Numbered from the stretch's first letter, positions 47,354-57,480 are shown. The stretch: 64,000 nucleotides of DNA from Methanomassiliicoccales archaeon (GCA_036504055.1 DASXVU010000009.1:1-64000), one strand, 5' to 3'. Numbers and translations: made by a program. Notes: generated by a model from the sequence alone, not told the origin.

Positions 47354-47665
47354 TTAGGACCTGAGAACGATCTCGATGTTAACACCATCGGGCACTTGAA
47401 TCCTCATCAGTTGCCTCAGGGCGCGCTCATCTGCGTCTAGATCGATCAGTCTCTTGTGGATACGCATCTCCCATCTGTCCCATGTCTCAGAGCCCTCTCC
47501 ATCCGGGCTCTTCCGGCAGGGAACCTGGAGCCTCTTGGTAGGCAGGGGGATAGGTCCGCGTATAGCGACGCCGGTCCTTTGGGAGATCTGCTTTATCTGT
47601 CCACAGACAGAGTCGACCTTCTTTGGGTCCGTGCCGCTCAGTGAAATCCTTGCGCGCTGTGCCAT
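47354..47665 (-). CDS. rps10: 30S ribosomal protein S10
   Basis: 103 residues, clear S10 with [25 protein letters not shown] and RIHKRLIDL. It follows tuf after 37 bases, the usual archaeal order tuf-rps10. Confidence 0.97.
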   Translation of the reverse strand: MAQRARISLSGTDPKKVDSVCGQIKQISQRTGVAIRGPIPLPTKRLQVPCRKSPDGEGSETWDRWEMRIHKRLIDLDADERALRQLMRIQVPDGVNIEIVLRS

Positions 47666-47702
47666 GTGATCATCTCAAAATATAAGAGGAAAGGGAAGGG
47701 GT

Positions 47703-48986
47703 TTACATCTCCTTCTTTTCGACTTCGATGCACATACCGGCTGCGACGGTAGCGCCCATGTCACGGATGGCAAACCTGCCGAGCTGCGGGAAGTCCTTTG
47801 CCCTCTCCACAACCATTGGCTTGGTCGGCTCTACCTTGACTATGGCGACATCGCCGGTCTTCAGGAAGGTCGGGTTCTCCTCCTTAACTGCGCCGGTCTT
47901 CGGGTCGAGCTTCTTCTGGAGCTCGATGAAGGAACATGCAACTTGAGCGGTGTGGCAGTGGAACACCGGGGTGTATCCAACTGGGATTGCCGTCGGGTGG
48001 TTCAGGACGACGATCTGGGCGATGAAGGTCTTGGCAACGGTCGGCGGGTTGTCGACTGGGCCTGCGACGTCTCCCCTCTTGATGTCGTTCTTGGCGATAC
48101 CCCTGACGTTGAATCCGACGTTGTCGCCGGGGAGTGCCTGGGGCAGCTGTTCGTGGTGCATCTCGATGCTCTTGACTTCGCCTATCTTGTTGGACGGCAT
48201 GAAGATGACCTTCATGTCCGGCCTCAGGGTACCGGTCTCGACACGTCCGACTGGGACGGTTCCGATACCGGTGATGGTGTAGACGTCCTGGATCGGCAGC
48301 CTGAGGGCCAGGTTGGCCTGGGTCGGCGGGACCTTCAGCTTATTGAGGGTCTCGATCAGGGTGTCTCCCTTGTACCACGGCATTTCCGCGGTGCCCTTCT
48401 TCAGGATGTTGGTGCCAGTGTAGGCGCTGATCGGGATGAACGGTACATCTTCCAGCTTGTAGCCGATGTTCTTCAGGAGGGCGGATACGGCTTCCTTTGT
48501 GGTGTTGAACGTCTTCTCGTCGTAGGCTGGCTTGGTGGCGTCCATCTTGTTGATGGCGATCATGATCTGCTTGACGCCTAGCACCTTGGCCAAGAAGATG
48601 TGCTCCTTGGTCTGGGCCTGCGGTCCGTCGGAAGCGGATACGACGACGCATGCTGCATCTGCCTGGGAGGTACCAGTGATCATGTTCTTGACGAAGTCAC
48701 GGTGACCGGGGGCGTCGATGACGGTGAAGTAGTACTTGTCCGTCACGAACTTCTTGTGAGAGACGTCGATGGTCACACCACGCTCTCTTTCTTCCTTCAG
48801 GTTGTCCATGACCCATGCGAACTCGAATGTTGCCTTTCCCTTCTCTTCCGCGAGCTTCTTGTACTTTTCGATGACGAACTTGTCTATCGCGCCGGTCTCG
48901 AGCAACACCCGACCGACTGTGGTGGACTTTCCGTGATCGACATGACCTATGAACACAATGTTCATGTGGGGCTTTTCTGATGCCAT
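47703..48986 (-). CDS. tuf: translation elongation factor EF-1alpha
   Basis: 427 residues. Delivers aminoacyl-tRNA to the ribosome. GTPase motifs are GHVDHGKST (14-22), [12 protein letters not shown] near 92-103 and NKMD near 147-150. Domains 2 and 3 follow with normal length. AAGGAGG precedes the ATG. It has its own promoter (GTTATATATC near 49051-49060), so it is expressed independently of fusA as well as by readthrough. Confidence 0.98.
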   Translation of the reverse strand: MASEKPHMNIVFIGHVDHGKSTTVGRVLLETGAIDKFVIEKYKKLAEEKGKATFEFAWVMDNLKEERERGVTIDVSHKKFVTDKYYFTVIDAPGHRDFVKNMITGTSQADAACVVVSASDGPQAQTKEHIFLAKVLGVKQIMIAINKMDATKPAYDEKTFNTTKEAVSALLKNIGYKLEDVPFIPISAYTGTNILKKGTAEMPWYKGDTLIETLNKLKVPPTQANLALRLPIQDVYTITGIGTVPVGRVETGTLRPDMKVIFMPSNKIGEVKSIEMHHEQLPQALPGDNVGFNVRGIAKNDIKRGDVAGPVDNPPTVAKTFIAQIVVLNHPTAIPVGYTPVFHCHTAQVACSFIELQKKLDPKTGAVKEENPTFLKTGDVAIVKVEPTKPMVVERAKDFPQLGRFAIRDMGATVAAGMCIEVEKKEM

Positions 48987-49050
48987 TTTTCATCCTCCTT
49001 TTTATTTTCTATATACTGTAATATGCTTGATTTTTCTCGATACCGTTCTT

Positions 49051-49060
49051 GATATATAAC
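49051..49060 (-). promoter_or_regulatory. tuf promoter
   Basis: On the minus strand GTTATATATC lies about 70 bases before the tuf ATG, in the 86-base gap after fusA. An A-rich leader with AAGGAGG follows. Confidence 0.55.
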
Positions 49061-49072
49061 GGTTTTTCATCC

Positions 49073-51268
49073 TTAGCCAGAGTAATATGCGGCGTCGTAA
49101 GGCTCTGGGTTGAGGCCCTTCCTCTTGCGTATGTCGCCTACAACTTTCGGCTGCAGTTCCTTCGGGACGATCACGAAGCCAGCGTTCTCAGTGGACCACA
49201 GAGCGCGGCCCTGTGTGGCACCGCGTATGGCGCTGGCGAACCCGAACATCTCGGCGACCGGCGCCCTGGCGACGATGACCGCGTTGATGCCCTCCTGGTT
49301 GATCTCCTCGATGGTGGACCGCCTGGACTGGAGCTCACGTATTGCGTCTCCCATCAGGTCCTGCGGGACGTTGATGTAGATCTTGGTTATCGGCTCTAAC
49401 AATACCCGCTCTCCCATGCACATGGCGCCATAGATGGCAGACCTTGTGGCAGGGATGACCTGGCCCGGTCCCCTGTGGATCGAGTCCTCGTGCAGCTTGG
49501 CATCGACCAGTAGCATCTTCACGCCGGCGCACTTCTCTTGAGCGAGTGGTCCGACGGTCATTGCCTCATCGAAAGCCTGTTTGCACAATTCCATCGTCTC
49601 GTGCAGGTTCTGGATACCTTTCGTCATATCGATCAGGATGTTGTTGTCCTTGAAGCCAACGATCCCCTTTGCCTGGTCCTTGTCCATTCCCAGGTCGCTG
49701 AGCTGTTTGGCCAGTGCCTTCGGGTCCTTTATCTTGCCTTCGGTTTTTATGTCGCCAGCCTTCATCGCGGCCACTATGGCGTCTTCCAGCGGCAGGACTT
49801 CCATGAAGAAGCGGTTGTGCTTGTTCGGGGACTTGCCCTCGAACGGGCCTCCGTGCTGTTTCACGCACTCACGATAGACGACGATCGGTGCAGATGCCTT
49901 GATCTCCACCTTGTGGTCGTTGACTATCCTGTACTGGGTGATGTCCAGGTGCAGCTCTCCCATTCCGGACAGGAGGTTCTCTCCAGTCTCCTGGTTGATC
50001 TGTACTTGGATGGACGGGTCCGCCTTTGCGACGGTCCTCAGCACTTCGACCAGCTTCGGCAGGTCCTTCATGTGCTTGGCCTCGATGGCCACGGTGACCA
50101 CCGGCTCGGAGTAGTGGGTGATCTTCTCGAACGCTTCCATGTCCTTGGCGGTGGAGATGGTCGAACCGGCGAAGGCATCCTTCAGTCCGGCGAGAGCCAC
50201 TATGTTGCCTGCGTCGACCTCATCGACCGGGATACGGTCCGCCCCGACGCTCAGGGAGACGGTCTGGCAGCGGTTCATTCCCATGCCGACGATGTTGAGT
50301 TCCATGCCACGGATGACCTTACCGGAGAACAGACGGCCGATGGCCACCTCTCCAGCGTGCGGGTCCATGATGATCTTGGTGCACATGAAGGTGACCGGAC
50401 CATTGGAATCGCAGGTCATCATGGCCTTGCCGACATCGGTCTCCAGGTCGCCCTTCCAGATGACCGGGATACGGACCTTCTGTGCGTCCTGCGGGTTCGG
50501 GACGTGGGTGATGACCATGTCGAGCAGGACCTCATGGACCGGGGACCTCTTGGCCAGGGTCTTCTGGTCCTCGTTCTTGCAGTACTCGTAGACGTCCTTG
50601 AACGATATTCCGGACTTCTTCATGTACGGGGCGGATATTGCCCAGTTGTTGTAAGCGGAACCGAAGGCGACGGAGCCGTCCTCGACCTTGACCTGCCACG
50701 ACTTGCGCAGATCCTCGGGCAGCTGGGCGTTGATCCTCTTGTTGACCTCGGCGATGATCTTCACGAAGCGTTCCTGCATCTGCTGCTGGGTGACCTTTAG
50801 CTCGTTGACCAGGCGGTCGACCTTGTTGATGAACAGGACCGGCCTGACACGCTCCTTGAGCGCCTGCCTGATGACGGTCTCGGTCTGAGGCATGATGCCC
50901 TCGACCGCGCAGACCAGGATGATGCAGCCATCCAGAGCCCTCATGGCCCTGGTGACGTCCCCGCCGAAGTCGACGTGACCCGGGGTATCGATCAGGTTGA
51001 TCAGGTATTCGTGGCCGCCATAGCTGTGAACCATGGAGGCGTTCGCGGCGTTGATGGTGATGCCGCGGGCCTGCTCCTGCTCATCGAAATCGAGCATCAG
51101 CTGCTTTCCTGCCAGGTTCTCCGACATCATGCCGGCGCCGGCGATAAGGTTGTCACTGAGCGTTGTCTTGCCGTGGTCGATATGCGCCGCCGTTCCGATG
51201 TTGCGGATGTACTTCGGCGTACGCATAATGGCCTGGGCTTTTGCGATGTTATCCTCTTTACGTCCCAT
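49073..51268 (-). CDS. fusA: translation elongation factor EF-2
   Basis: 731 residues. Drives ribosomal translocation. GTPase motifs are AHIDHGKTT (28-36), DTPGHVDF near 92 and NKVD near 146. The diphthamide loop DSIHRGPGQVIPATRSA lies near 590-606, keeping the histidine expected to be modified. The ATG at 51268 is chosen; a GTG 9 bases upstream lies within the ribosome-binding site. Confidence 0.98.
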   Translation of the reverse strand: MGRKEDNIAKAQAIMRTPKYIRNIGTAAHIDHGKTTLSDNLIAGAGMMSENLAGKQLMLDFDEQEQARGITINAANASMVHSYGGHEYLINLIDTPGHVDFGGDVTRAMRALDGCIILVCAVEGIMPQTETVIRQALKERVRPVLFINKVDRLVNELKVTQQQMQERFVKIIAEVNKRINAQLPEDLRKSWQVKVEDGSVAFGSAYNNWAISAPYMKKSGISFKDVYEYCKNEDQKTLAKRSPVHEVLLDMVITHVPNPQDAQKVRIPVIWKGDLETDVGKAMMTCDSNGPVTFMCTKIIMDPHAGEVAIGRLFSGKVIRGMELNIVGMGMNRCQTVSLSVGADRIPVDEVDAGNIVALAGLKDAFAGSTISTAKDMEAFEKITHYSEPVVTVAIEAKHMKDLPKLVEVLRTVAKADPSIQVQINQETGENLLSGMGELHLDITQYRIVNDHKVEIKASAPIVVYRECVKQHGGPFEGKSPNKHNRFFMEVLPLEDAIVAAMKAGDIKTEGKIKDPKALAKQLSDLGMDKDQAKGIVGFKDNNILIDMTKGIQNLHETMELCKQAFDEAMTVGPLAQEKCAGVKMLLVDAKLHEDSIHRGPGQVIPATRSAIYGAMCMGERVLLEPITKIYINVPQDLMGDAIRELQSRRSTIEEINQEGINAVIVARAPVAEMFGFASAIRGATQGRALWSTENAGFVIVPKELQPKVVGDIRKRKGLNPEPYDAAYYSG

Positions 51269-51285
51269 AGATCCCACCTTTTGGT

Positions 51286-51876
51286 TCAGCGTGCCGACTG
51301 CGCGACCCTTTCAACTTCTTCCTTCTTGGCGACGGAGAAGCTGTTCATGTCGTTCTTGGCGGCGAGTATGAGCTCGTCGGCCAAACACAGTTCGATGGGC
51401 TTTGTTGTCTTGAACGATGCCTGGATCGCTCCCTTGGAGATGTTCCTCAGGGCAATGTCCAGACGCCTTGAAGGTGCAATATCGACGGCCTTCGGGACGG
51501 ATATTCCTCCGAACTGAAGCCGGGTGATCTCTTCCCGCGGTGCGGCGTTCTCCAATGCCTCGACGAGCACTTGGACCGGGTTCTTCTTGGTCCTCTCGGC
51601 GATGACGTCGAATGCGTCCTTGGTCACACGGTAGGCCTTCATCTTCTTGCCCGTGTAGACCTCGGTCCTCATCATGTTGTTGAGCAGGCGCTCCACGATG
51701 TTGACCTTGGACTTTCCGAACCAGCGGTTCGCGTGCCTCGCGTCGCTGTGCGGCAAAGATATCGGGCTAAGGTTGATGTACTTGGCCAATCCGCCGTCCT
51801 TTACGACGACGTCGGCCATTGCGAACTTTCCGAACAACAGGATGTTGTTGAATTGAAGGGTAGTCTCTTCTGCCAA
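51286..51876 (-). CDS. rps7: 30S ribosomal protein S7
   Basis: 196 residues, archaeal S7 with NLSPISLPHSDARHANRWFG near 34-53 and the conserved NPVQVLVEALENAAPREE. The start is taken as TTG 51876 because GAGGTG lies 6 bases before it; the upstream GTG at 51885 is part of that site. It lies between rps12 and fusA. Confidence 0.96.
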   Translation of the reverse strand: MAEETTLQFNNILLFGKFAMADVVVKDGGLAKYINLSPISLPHSDARHANRWFGKSKVNIVERLLNNMMRTEVYTGKKMKAYRVTKDAFDVIAERTKKNPVQVLVEALENAAPREEITRLQFGGISVPKAVDIAPSRRLDIALRNISKGAIQASFKTTKPIELCLADELILAAKNDMNSFSVAKKEEVERVAQSAR

Positions 51877-51881
51877 AGAAT

Positions 51882-52325
51882 TCACCTCACTGGCTTCTCT
51901 TTCCTGCCCCTAACCAGTTCGTTTAGGGACACGTTGTTCACCTGGATGACCTTGAACCTGACACCAGGAATATCACCGTATGAACGACCCATTCTGCCGC
52001 CGATGCCCTCTACCAGGACCTCGTCGTGCTCGTCAATGAAATTGATGGCGCCGTCGCCTACAGCGAAAGCGGTGATCTGCCTGCCGTTCTTGATCAGCTG
52101 TACCTTGACGCACTTTCTGATCCCGGAGTTCGGCTGCTTGGCTTCGATACCGACCTTTTCAAGTACGATGCCCCTGGCCTGGGATGCCCCTTCCAACGGG
52201 TCAGACTTCTCCTTGAGCTTGAGCATTCTCTTCTTATAAGAGCTGTCACTCCATCGGAACTTCTGCCTGTCTGATGAGAGCTTCCTGGCAGTGTATAATC
52301 CTCGTGCCAATATATTCACCTTCAT
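51882..52325 (-). CDS. rps12: 30S ribosomal protein S12
   Basis: 147 residues, decoding-centre protein. [20 protein letters not shown] is the conserved core, and [20 protein letters not shown] follows. Its TGA stop lies within the ribosome-binding site of rps7, so translation is coupled. It is the first gene of rps12-rps7-fusA-tuf-rps10. Confidence 0.97.
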   Translation of the reverse strand: MKVNILARGLYTARKLSSDRQKFRWSDSSYKKRMLKLKEKSDPLEGASQARGIVLEKVGIEAKQPNSGIRKCVKVQLIKNGRQITAFAVGDGAINFIDEHDEVLVEGIGGRMGRSYGDIPGVRFKVIQVNNVSLNELVRGRKEKPVR

Positions 52326-52356
52326 TATCTGAAGCAGACTCCCAATACCGCATGTC

Positions 52357-52366
52357 GTATTTAAGA
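52357..52366 (-). promoter_or_regulatory. rps12 operon promoter
   Basis: CTCTTAAATAC lies about 36 bases before the rps12 ATG on the minus strand, which predicts a leader of only about 10 bases. Confidence 0.45.
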
Positions 52367-52600
52367 GTATAGGGTTTGCGAATGTGCCCTCTGGCTCTCG
52401 AATTTTGACGTATGGATGGCGAACCGTCTGCGATTTATGTTGAGCGATGGAAAGTACAACTCACTTATATCCCTTCCTATCATTTGCAAATATGTCGTAA
52501 GTCAGATTTTGGTCCTTCCCGGCGGTATGAAAAACATTGTTCGGACCAAACGGCATAGATTTATGAATCCGGGGGGCATTATGATTTCCAGGGATGGGAC

Positions 52601-53281
52601 ATGGTAGAGAAAGCGTGCGACCGCGCTGACCAGCTTCAGCGAGCTCAGACAATAATTGAATATGGGCTAGCGGTGGTCATACCTTCGTTCTTTGCCCTTA
52701 TGCTATTCTCATATGTCCTGATGCAGGAGCTTTTCAACCTATTCTTCGTCCTGTCGATCTTGTCGGCTGCGGTATTGGTGATACCTGCCAAAATGGTCAG
52801 CGACCTGCACTTCCGATGCTGGTCCAAACACGTCATGCCGAAAAAGCTGGTCAATGGGATGCTCGGCATGATCTACATATCCGAGGTCTCGGTCTTCGCC
52901 GCCTCGCTGTTATCAATATATAAGGGACTCAACCCGGAGCAACCGCTCACCTTCGCCATAATCGGAGGCCTGATGATGGTCCTGATAGTCGTTCTCGCGT
53001 TCAACGACCGCTACGGAAAGACCCTGGCCGAAATGGACAAACGCTGCCTCCGGTTGACCTCGGACAAGGCCCGGGACAAGGTCATCAGCGTGCTCGGGAC
53101 CTCGGGGACGGCCTTCGAGGTCACCACCACCAAGAACGGGTTCCTGCTCTCCACTAAGACCGATGCGATGAACATTCACATCAAACCGTTGGGGTCTCAA
53201 TCCTCTGAGATAATCCTGGAAAGACAGGCCGGGGCCTCTGACGCGCTGGTCGAGGCTGTAAAGGCCGGCATCGTTGCCTGA
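52601..53281 (+). CDS. unrecognised four-helix membrane protein
   Basis: 226 residues. Hydrophobic segments near 22-42, 44-63, 88-106 and 115-135 suggest two helical hairpins. A soluble C-terminal domain (about 140-226) has alternating beta-like strands (FEVTTTKNGFLLSTKT, SSEIILERQ). I recognise no family. It converges on the DUF99 gene, with stop codons abutting, and is divergent from the rps12 operon. Confidence 0.7.
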   Translation: MVEKACDRADQLQRAQTIIEYGLAVVIPSFFALMLFSYVLMQELFNLFFVLSILSAAVLVIPAKMVSDLHFRCWSKHVMPKKLVNGMLGMIYISEVSVFAASLLSIYKGLNPEQPLTFAIIGGLMMVLIVVLAFNDRYGKTLAEMDKRCLRLTSDKARDKVISVLGTSGTAFEVTTTKNGFLLSTKTDAMNIHIKPLGSQSSEIILERQAGASDALVEAVKAGIVA

Positions 53282-53854
53282 TCAGGGATTGCCTTTAGAT
53301 TCTCCTTTGACCATCGCGGCGGCGATCAGATGGGCCATCCGGATCGGCTCCGGTATCGCGCCTTGGATAGTGCTCCCCCGCAGAAGTTCCTCCATCTCCG
53401 CAGAAGAAGCGCCGGTGATGGAAGCGAATATCGGACCGTGGCCAGTCTGAACCGGGACCGGTCTGTGCCTTTCCACGATCTCCATCCTTCGCTGCCAATC
53501 CGGAAAATGTTTCTGCAGCGCCCCCCTCATGGAGTCTATGTCCGGCCGGTCCCTGGTGACCGTGCAGAACGGGATGCCGGTGTCCTTTGATAGGCGATCG
53601 ATGTCCACCACATTGAAGCCGCCCAGCGAGGTCCCGTCGATCATGACCATTCTGATCTGCTCCCGGTACCTCGACCTCAGGATCAGGTCGGTGATTACCT
53701 GGTCCGCATCGTCCCCGTCGACCGTGACCTCCGAGACGATCACCCCCTCAACATAACCCGGCAGACGGACGACCACGCCGACGATGGGCACCTTGCCGTC
53801 CCTGAAAGAGAAAGGTGCGTCATCGATCCCCAGGACGCGCACCTGCCGTTTCAT
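53282..53854 (-). CDS. DUF99 (UPF0215, endonuclease V-like) protein
   Basis: 190 residues. RVLGIDDAPF near residue 6 and MVMIDGTSLGGFNVVDI near 68-84 mark the DUF99 family, whose fold resembles endonuclease V. The acidic residues in GIDDAP and IDGTSLGGFN fit a metal site. Function is unknown. The ATG at 53854 overlaps the pth2 stop by one base, so the two are coupled. Confidence 0.88.
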   Translation of the reverse strand: MKRQVRVLGIDDAPFSFRDGKVPIVGVVVRLPGYVEGVIVSEVTVDGDDADQVITDLILRSRYREQIRMVMIDGTSLGGFNVVDIDRLSKDTGIPFCTVTRDRPDIDSMRGALQKHFPDWQRRMEIVERHRPVPVQTGHGPIFASITGASSAEMEELLRGSTIQGAIPEPIRMAHLIAAAMVKGESKGNP

Positions 53855-54216
53855 CACATCAGCCCTAGATGCCCGGTCACCTTGTCGATCAGGTTGTCCG
53901 GAGCGGGTCCGATGCCCAGACAGGTGGTGGTGTTGGGCGGCAGCTCGGTCATGCCCGCGTCGACGATCAGCGAGGTCACCAGTCCGGCGGCCTCGGCCGC
54001 CGTCTTGATCTCATGGAGCTCCTGAAGGCTGTTCACCTTGACCACCGCCTTTTTCTGGCCTTCGTTGTACCAGGCGTCAAAATACATGGGGCTGCGTTTC
54101 TTGGCGATCAGCGCACAGTTAACGGCGGCGTGTGCCACCTGTGCCGCCATCTTGCCCGGGGACAGCTTCAGGTCCTTGCGCACGACTATGATCATTTTGT
54201 AATTGAAAGATGCCAT
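53854..54216 (-). CDS. pth2: peptidyl-tRNA hydrolase type 2
   Basis: 120 residues. Recycles peptidyl-tRNA dropped from ribosomes. The family core is clear: VVRKDLKLSPGKMAAQVAHA near 11-30, DAGMTELPPNTTTCLGIGP near 86-104. Normal length. It is followed by the overlapping DUF99 gene. Confidence 0.96.
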   Translation of the reverse strand: MASFNYKMIIVVRKDLKLSPGKMAAQVAHAAVNCALIAKKRSPMYFDAWYNEGQKKAVVKVNSLQELHEIKTAAEAAGLVTSLIVDAGMTELPPNTTTCLGIGPAPDNLIDKVTGHLGLM

Positions 54217-54264
54217 CTGGATTCGCTGTATGATTTGCCCCGAGGGTAAAAAGCTTTCCTCGGG

Positions 54265-54531
54265 TCAGAGATCGCCGAAGGTCATCGGGAATGATTTGTA
54301 CAGCTCCCGTTCCTGCAACTTTCTCATCTTCACGACCAGGGCCTTCAGCTCCTCGTCTGTGTAATGGAAGCACACATCCGCAGTGCATATGGGACATTGG
54401 TAATGCTCACCCTCCCGACATGCGTTCACCGGCACCGTGATCTTGATACCGCACTTCGGACAATCCAACAGAAGGCTTTCCTCTACCTCGGGCATCGGAA
54501 CGGTCGAGTGTGCTTTCCGGTATTTCAGCAT
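54265..54531 (-). CDS. zinc-ribbon protein of unknown function
   Basis: 88 residues. CPKCG near 24-28 and CPIC near 46-49 make a four-cysteine ribbon; the tail is helical and charged (DEELKALVVKMRKLQERE). The ATG at 54531 follows the shared TATA palindrome at 54578-54587 by about 51 bases, so the frame extending farther upstream, which overlaps the divergent tgtA, is rejected. Confidence 0.7.
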   Translation of the reverse strand: MLKYRKAHSTVPMPEVEESLLLDCPKCGIKITVPVNACREGEHYQCPICTADVCFHYTDEELKALVVKMRKLQERELYKSFPMTFGDL

Positions 54532-54577
54532 TGCCACGCATTGTTCCGGTTTCGGGTATTCTAGGGTTCGGTAGTGA

Positions 54578-54587
54578 ATATTAATAT
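54578..54587. promoter_or_regulatory. symmetrical TATA box shared by tgtA and the zinc-ribbon gene
   Basis: ATATTAATAT is its own reverse complement. It is centred about 27 bases before the tgtA ATG, predicting a leaderless mRNA, and 51 bases before the divergent zinc-ribbon ATG. Confidence 0.45.
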
Positions 54588-54609
54588 CCTGCTCACATTG
54601 GGATGAATA

Positions 54610-56562
54610 ATGTTCGAGATCACAAAAAGGGACGGACTGGCCAGGATCGGTAAACTCGAGACCGCCCACGGTATCCTGGAAACGCCCGCCTTGCTTCCGG
54701 TCATCAATCCCCGGCTGATCACCGTCTCGCCCAGGGAACTGTACGACGTGTTCGGTTTCCAGGGACTCATCACCAACTCGTACATCATTAGGAACGATCC
54801 AGTACTGAAGGAGAAGGCGCTTGACGGTAAGCTCCACGATCTCCTTGACTTCCCCGGGGTCATCATGACCGACAGCGGGACCTTCCAATCCCATATGTAC
54901 GGTGAGGTCGACCTAAAGAACAGCGACATCGTCAATTTCCAGAAGGACATCGGAACGGACATCGGAACGGTCCTGGACATCTTCACCGAGCCGGAATGGA
55001 CCAAGGAACAGACCGCGGCCGCGGTGGATGTGACCCTGGAGAGGACAGAGGAGGCCGCCGGCCTGAAGGGGAGCATGATGCTCGCCGGAGTGGTCCAAGG
55101 CTCCGTCTATCCCGACCTCAGAGAGCACTGCGCCCGGGAGATGGCCTCGATGCCGGTCGATGTCCACCCGGTGGGCGGCGTGGTACCGCTCATGGAACAA
55201 TACCGGTTCGCAGATCTGGTGGATGTCATCGTCGCATCGAAGAAGGGACTCAACCCTTCCCGGCCAGTGCACCTGTTCGGAGCGGGACATCCGATGGTGT
55301 TCTCGCTCGCTGTCCTGCTCGGATGTGACATGTTCGATTCCGCATCGTACGCCAAGTTCGCCCGTGACGACCGTCTCATGACGGTGGAGGGTACCATGCA
55401 CCTGGCCGACATGAAGGTGAACGACTGTGACTGCCCGGCGTGCGTGGGAAAGACCATCGAGCAGATCAAGGCCATGAAGCCGTCCGAAAGGCTGATGACG
55501 CTGGCCAGGCACAACCTGTACACATCGCTCACCGAGATCGAAAGATGCCGGCGCGCCATCCTGGAAGGGGACATCTGGGAGCTGGCCGAAAGACGCTGCC
55601 GTTCCCACCCGGCCCTGCTGGACGGACTCCGCCGGCTGCACGAGCATACCGAATACCTGGAGAGGTTCGAGCCGCTTTCCCGGGACCGTGCCATGTTCTA
55701 CACCGGGCCGGAATCGCTGAACCGCCCGGCGATGCTGCGCTACGAGAGACGCATCTTCTCCCGCTACCGACAACCGGGCAATGAGATAATGGTCGGTTTC
55801 GCCGACAACAGCAAGCCCTATGGCCGGCAGTACTCGAACGAGATCGCCAGGATCTCCGAGACCTCAGACGCCCACTTCATGGTGGTCACCCCGTTCGGCC
55901 CGGTGCCGATCGAGCTCGACGAGATGTATCCCATCGCCCAGTCTCTTTTCCCGAGCACGAACGACCGGGAGACCCAGGAGCGGATAAAGGAGCTGATGGA
56001 AAGGCAGTCCCACCGCCAGACATACAAGCTCTCGCTCATGTACGACGGCGAACCGACCCTGGAGATGCTTTCCGAGATCGCCCAAGGGAAGACGACGTTC
56101 GACATTGACGCTTACCGGATCCGGGCGGTCGCTGACTACCAGTTCGGTGAGGGGGCGGCCGATGCCCTGTTCTCGGGCAAGGTCGATCTGGTCAAATCCA
56201 AGAACACGGACAAGATCCGCAACGTCATCGTCGATGGCGAGCACATCCTGTCGATGAGGGCGGAGGACGGGTTCTTCACCATGAGGCCAGGGGCAGGAAG
56301 GAGGCTTTTGAAGGCCTTCCCTTCGCCACGGCTCCGGGTGATGGTCCGGGATGATGCCATACCGTTCGTCAGGGAAGGCAAGAACGCTTTCTGCGGTTTC
56401 GTGACCGACGCCGACCCAGATATCCGCCCGATGGACGAGGTGATCGTCGTCGACCAGAACGACAGGATGCTGGCGATCGGAAGGGCGGTGCTCGTTCCGG
56501 ATGAGATGAGGGCCATGTCCAAGGGCATTGCGGTGAAGGTGCGCGAAGGCGTGAAGGATTAG
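54610..56562 (+). CDS. tgtA: archaeosine tRNA-guanine transglycosylase
   Basis: 650 residues. Exchanges G15 for preQ0 in tRNA, the first step to archaeosine. The aspartate D88 in TDSGTFQS is a catalytic acid of the family. Zinc ligands are CDCPAC near 274-279 with a histidine in LARHNLYT. A long middle region and a C-terminal PUA domain (about 570-648, with GFVTDADPDIRPMDEVIVVD) follow, as in full-length archaeal TgtA. The length is normal. Confidence 0.96.
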   Translation: MFEITKRDGLARIGKLETAHGILETPALLPVINPRLITVSPRELYDVFGFQGLITNSYIIRNDPVLKEKALDGKLHDLLDFPGVIMTDSGTFQSHMYGEVDLKNSDIVNFQKDIGTDIGTVLDIFTEPEWTKEQTAAAVDVTLERTEEAAGLKGSMMLAGVVQGSVYPDLREHCAREMASMPVDVHPVGGVVPLMEQYRFADLVDVIVASKKGLNPSRPVHLFGAGHPMVFSLAVLLGCDMFDSASYAKFARDDRLMTVEGTMHLADMKVNDCDCPACVGKTIEQIKAMKPSERLMTLARHNLYTSLTEIERCRRAILEGDIWELAERRCRSHPALLDGLRRLHEHTEYLERFEPLSRDRAMFYTGPESLNRPAMLRYERRIFSRYRQPGNEIMVGFADNSKPYGRQYSNEIARISETSDAHFMVVTPFGPVPIELDEMYPIAQSLFPSTNDRETQERIKELMERQSHRQTYKLSLMYDGEPTLEMLSEIAQGKTTFDIDAYRIRAVADYQFGEGAADALFSGKVDLVKSKNTDKIRNVIVDGEHILSMRAEDGFFTMRPGAGRRLLKAFPSPRLRVMVRDDAIPFVREGKNAFCGFVTDADPDIRPMDEVIVVDQNDRMLAIGRAVLVPDEMRAMSKGIAVKVREGVKD

Positions 56563-56566
56563 GTCA

Positions 56567-56797
56567 TCACTTATTTCCAGCGCAGGTCATCTCCTCGGCC
56601 ACCCTGATGCAGGCGAGCAGGTCCTCCAGGGTATGCAGCATGGACGGCATCGATCTCGCCTCGCAGACCAGACGCAGGGTCTTCCCGGAAATGGTGGCTT
56701 TGGCGTAGGGACCGTTATCCAGCTCGATCGCTTTCAGTATCGCTTTGGCCTGAGCCTCGCTCTCCAGGTCCATCTCGATCTCGCATTCAACGGACAC
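56567..56797 (-). CDS. pcc1: KEOPS complex subunit Pcc1
   Basis: 76 residues. Pcc1 is the dimerisation subunit of the KEOPS complex, which transfers threonylcarbamoyl to A37 of tRNA. The conserved LRLVCEARSMPSMLHTLEDL near 44-63 fits the family, as does the length. It is convergent with tgtA. The matching Sua5/YrdC gene is at 27418. Confidence 0.85.
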   Translation of the reverse strand: MSVECEIEMDLESEAQAKAILKAIELDNGPYAKATISGKTLRLVCEARSMPSMLHTLEDLLACIRVAEEMTCAGNK

Positions 56798-56925
56798 GGG
56801 AGGTGATTGTGTGTTCGGGGTAATAAGCGGTTCGGATCGGTCTGGAATCGGTCTTGGACGCGTGCAGATGTAATGCTTATCTATGTTGGGGTCGACTATG
56901 TGCCATCAGAGCTTGAGGTGCACAC

Positions 56926-57444
56926 ATGGATGTTGTGAAAGCTATCGAGGAACGGCACAGCGTCAGAGGCTTCACGGCCGAGGACGTACCAAATGACATC
57001 ATCGACGAGACGCTCCGGTTGGCCAACCTGGCACCCTCCGCAGGCAATCTGCAGGCCAGGGACTTCATCATCGTCAGGGATGGCGAGATGAAGAAGAAAC
57101 TGTCCAAGGCCTCGTTCGGACAGCGGTTCGTGGAGGAAGCTCCGGTCGTCATCGTGGTCTGCACCAACATGAACCGCATCAAGAACTACGGTGAAAGAGG
57201 GGAGAGCCTGTACACCATCCAGGACACCGCCGCCTCCGTAATGAACATGATGCTATACCTGGTCAGCCAAGGATACGGCACATGCTGGGTGGGCGCCTTC
57301 GACGAAAAGGAGGTGGGGCGGCTGATGCAGCTGCCGGAATGCGCCAGGGCGGTGGCCATGGTCCCCATCGGCAGGCCCAAGGATTCCGGCCGGACCTCTC
57401 CGAGGATGGAGCAGGACACCATCGTGCACAGGGAGAAATGGTGA
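56926..57444 (+). CDS. nitroreductase-family FMN oxidoreductase
   Basis: 172 residues. AIEERHSVRGFTAEDVP near residue 6, NLAPSAGNLQARDFIIV near 34-50 and GTCWVGAFDEKEVGRLM near 119-135 are typical FMN-binding and dimer-interface segments. The substrate is not predictable. GAGGTG precedes the ATG. The VOC gene follows after 36 bases. Confidence 0.92.
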   Translation: MDVVKAIEERHSVRGFTAEDVPNDIIDETLRLANLAPSAGNLQARDFIIVRDGEMKKKLSKASFGQRFVEEAPVVIVVCTNMNRIKNYGERGESLYTIQDTAASVMNMMLYLVSQGYGTCWVGAFDEKEVGRLMQLPECARAVAMVPIGRPKDSGRTSPRMEQDTIVHREKW

Positions 57445-57480
57445 AGGAGACTTCTTCATGCCGAAGGTCCATAGGGTCCC

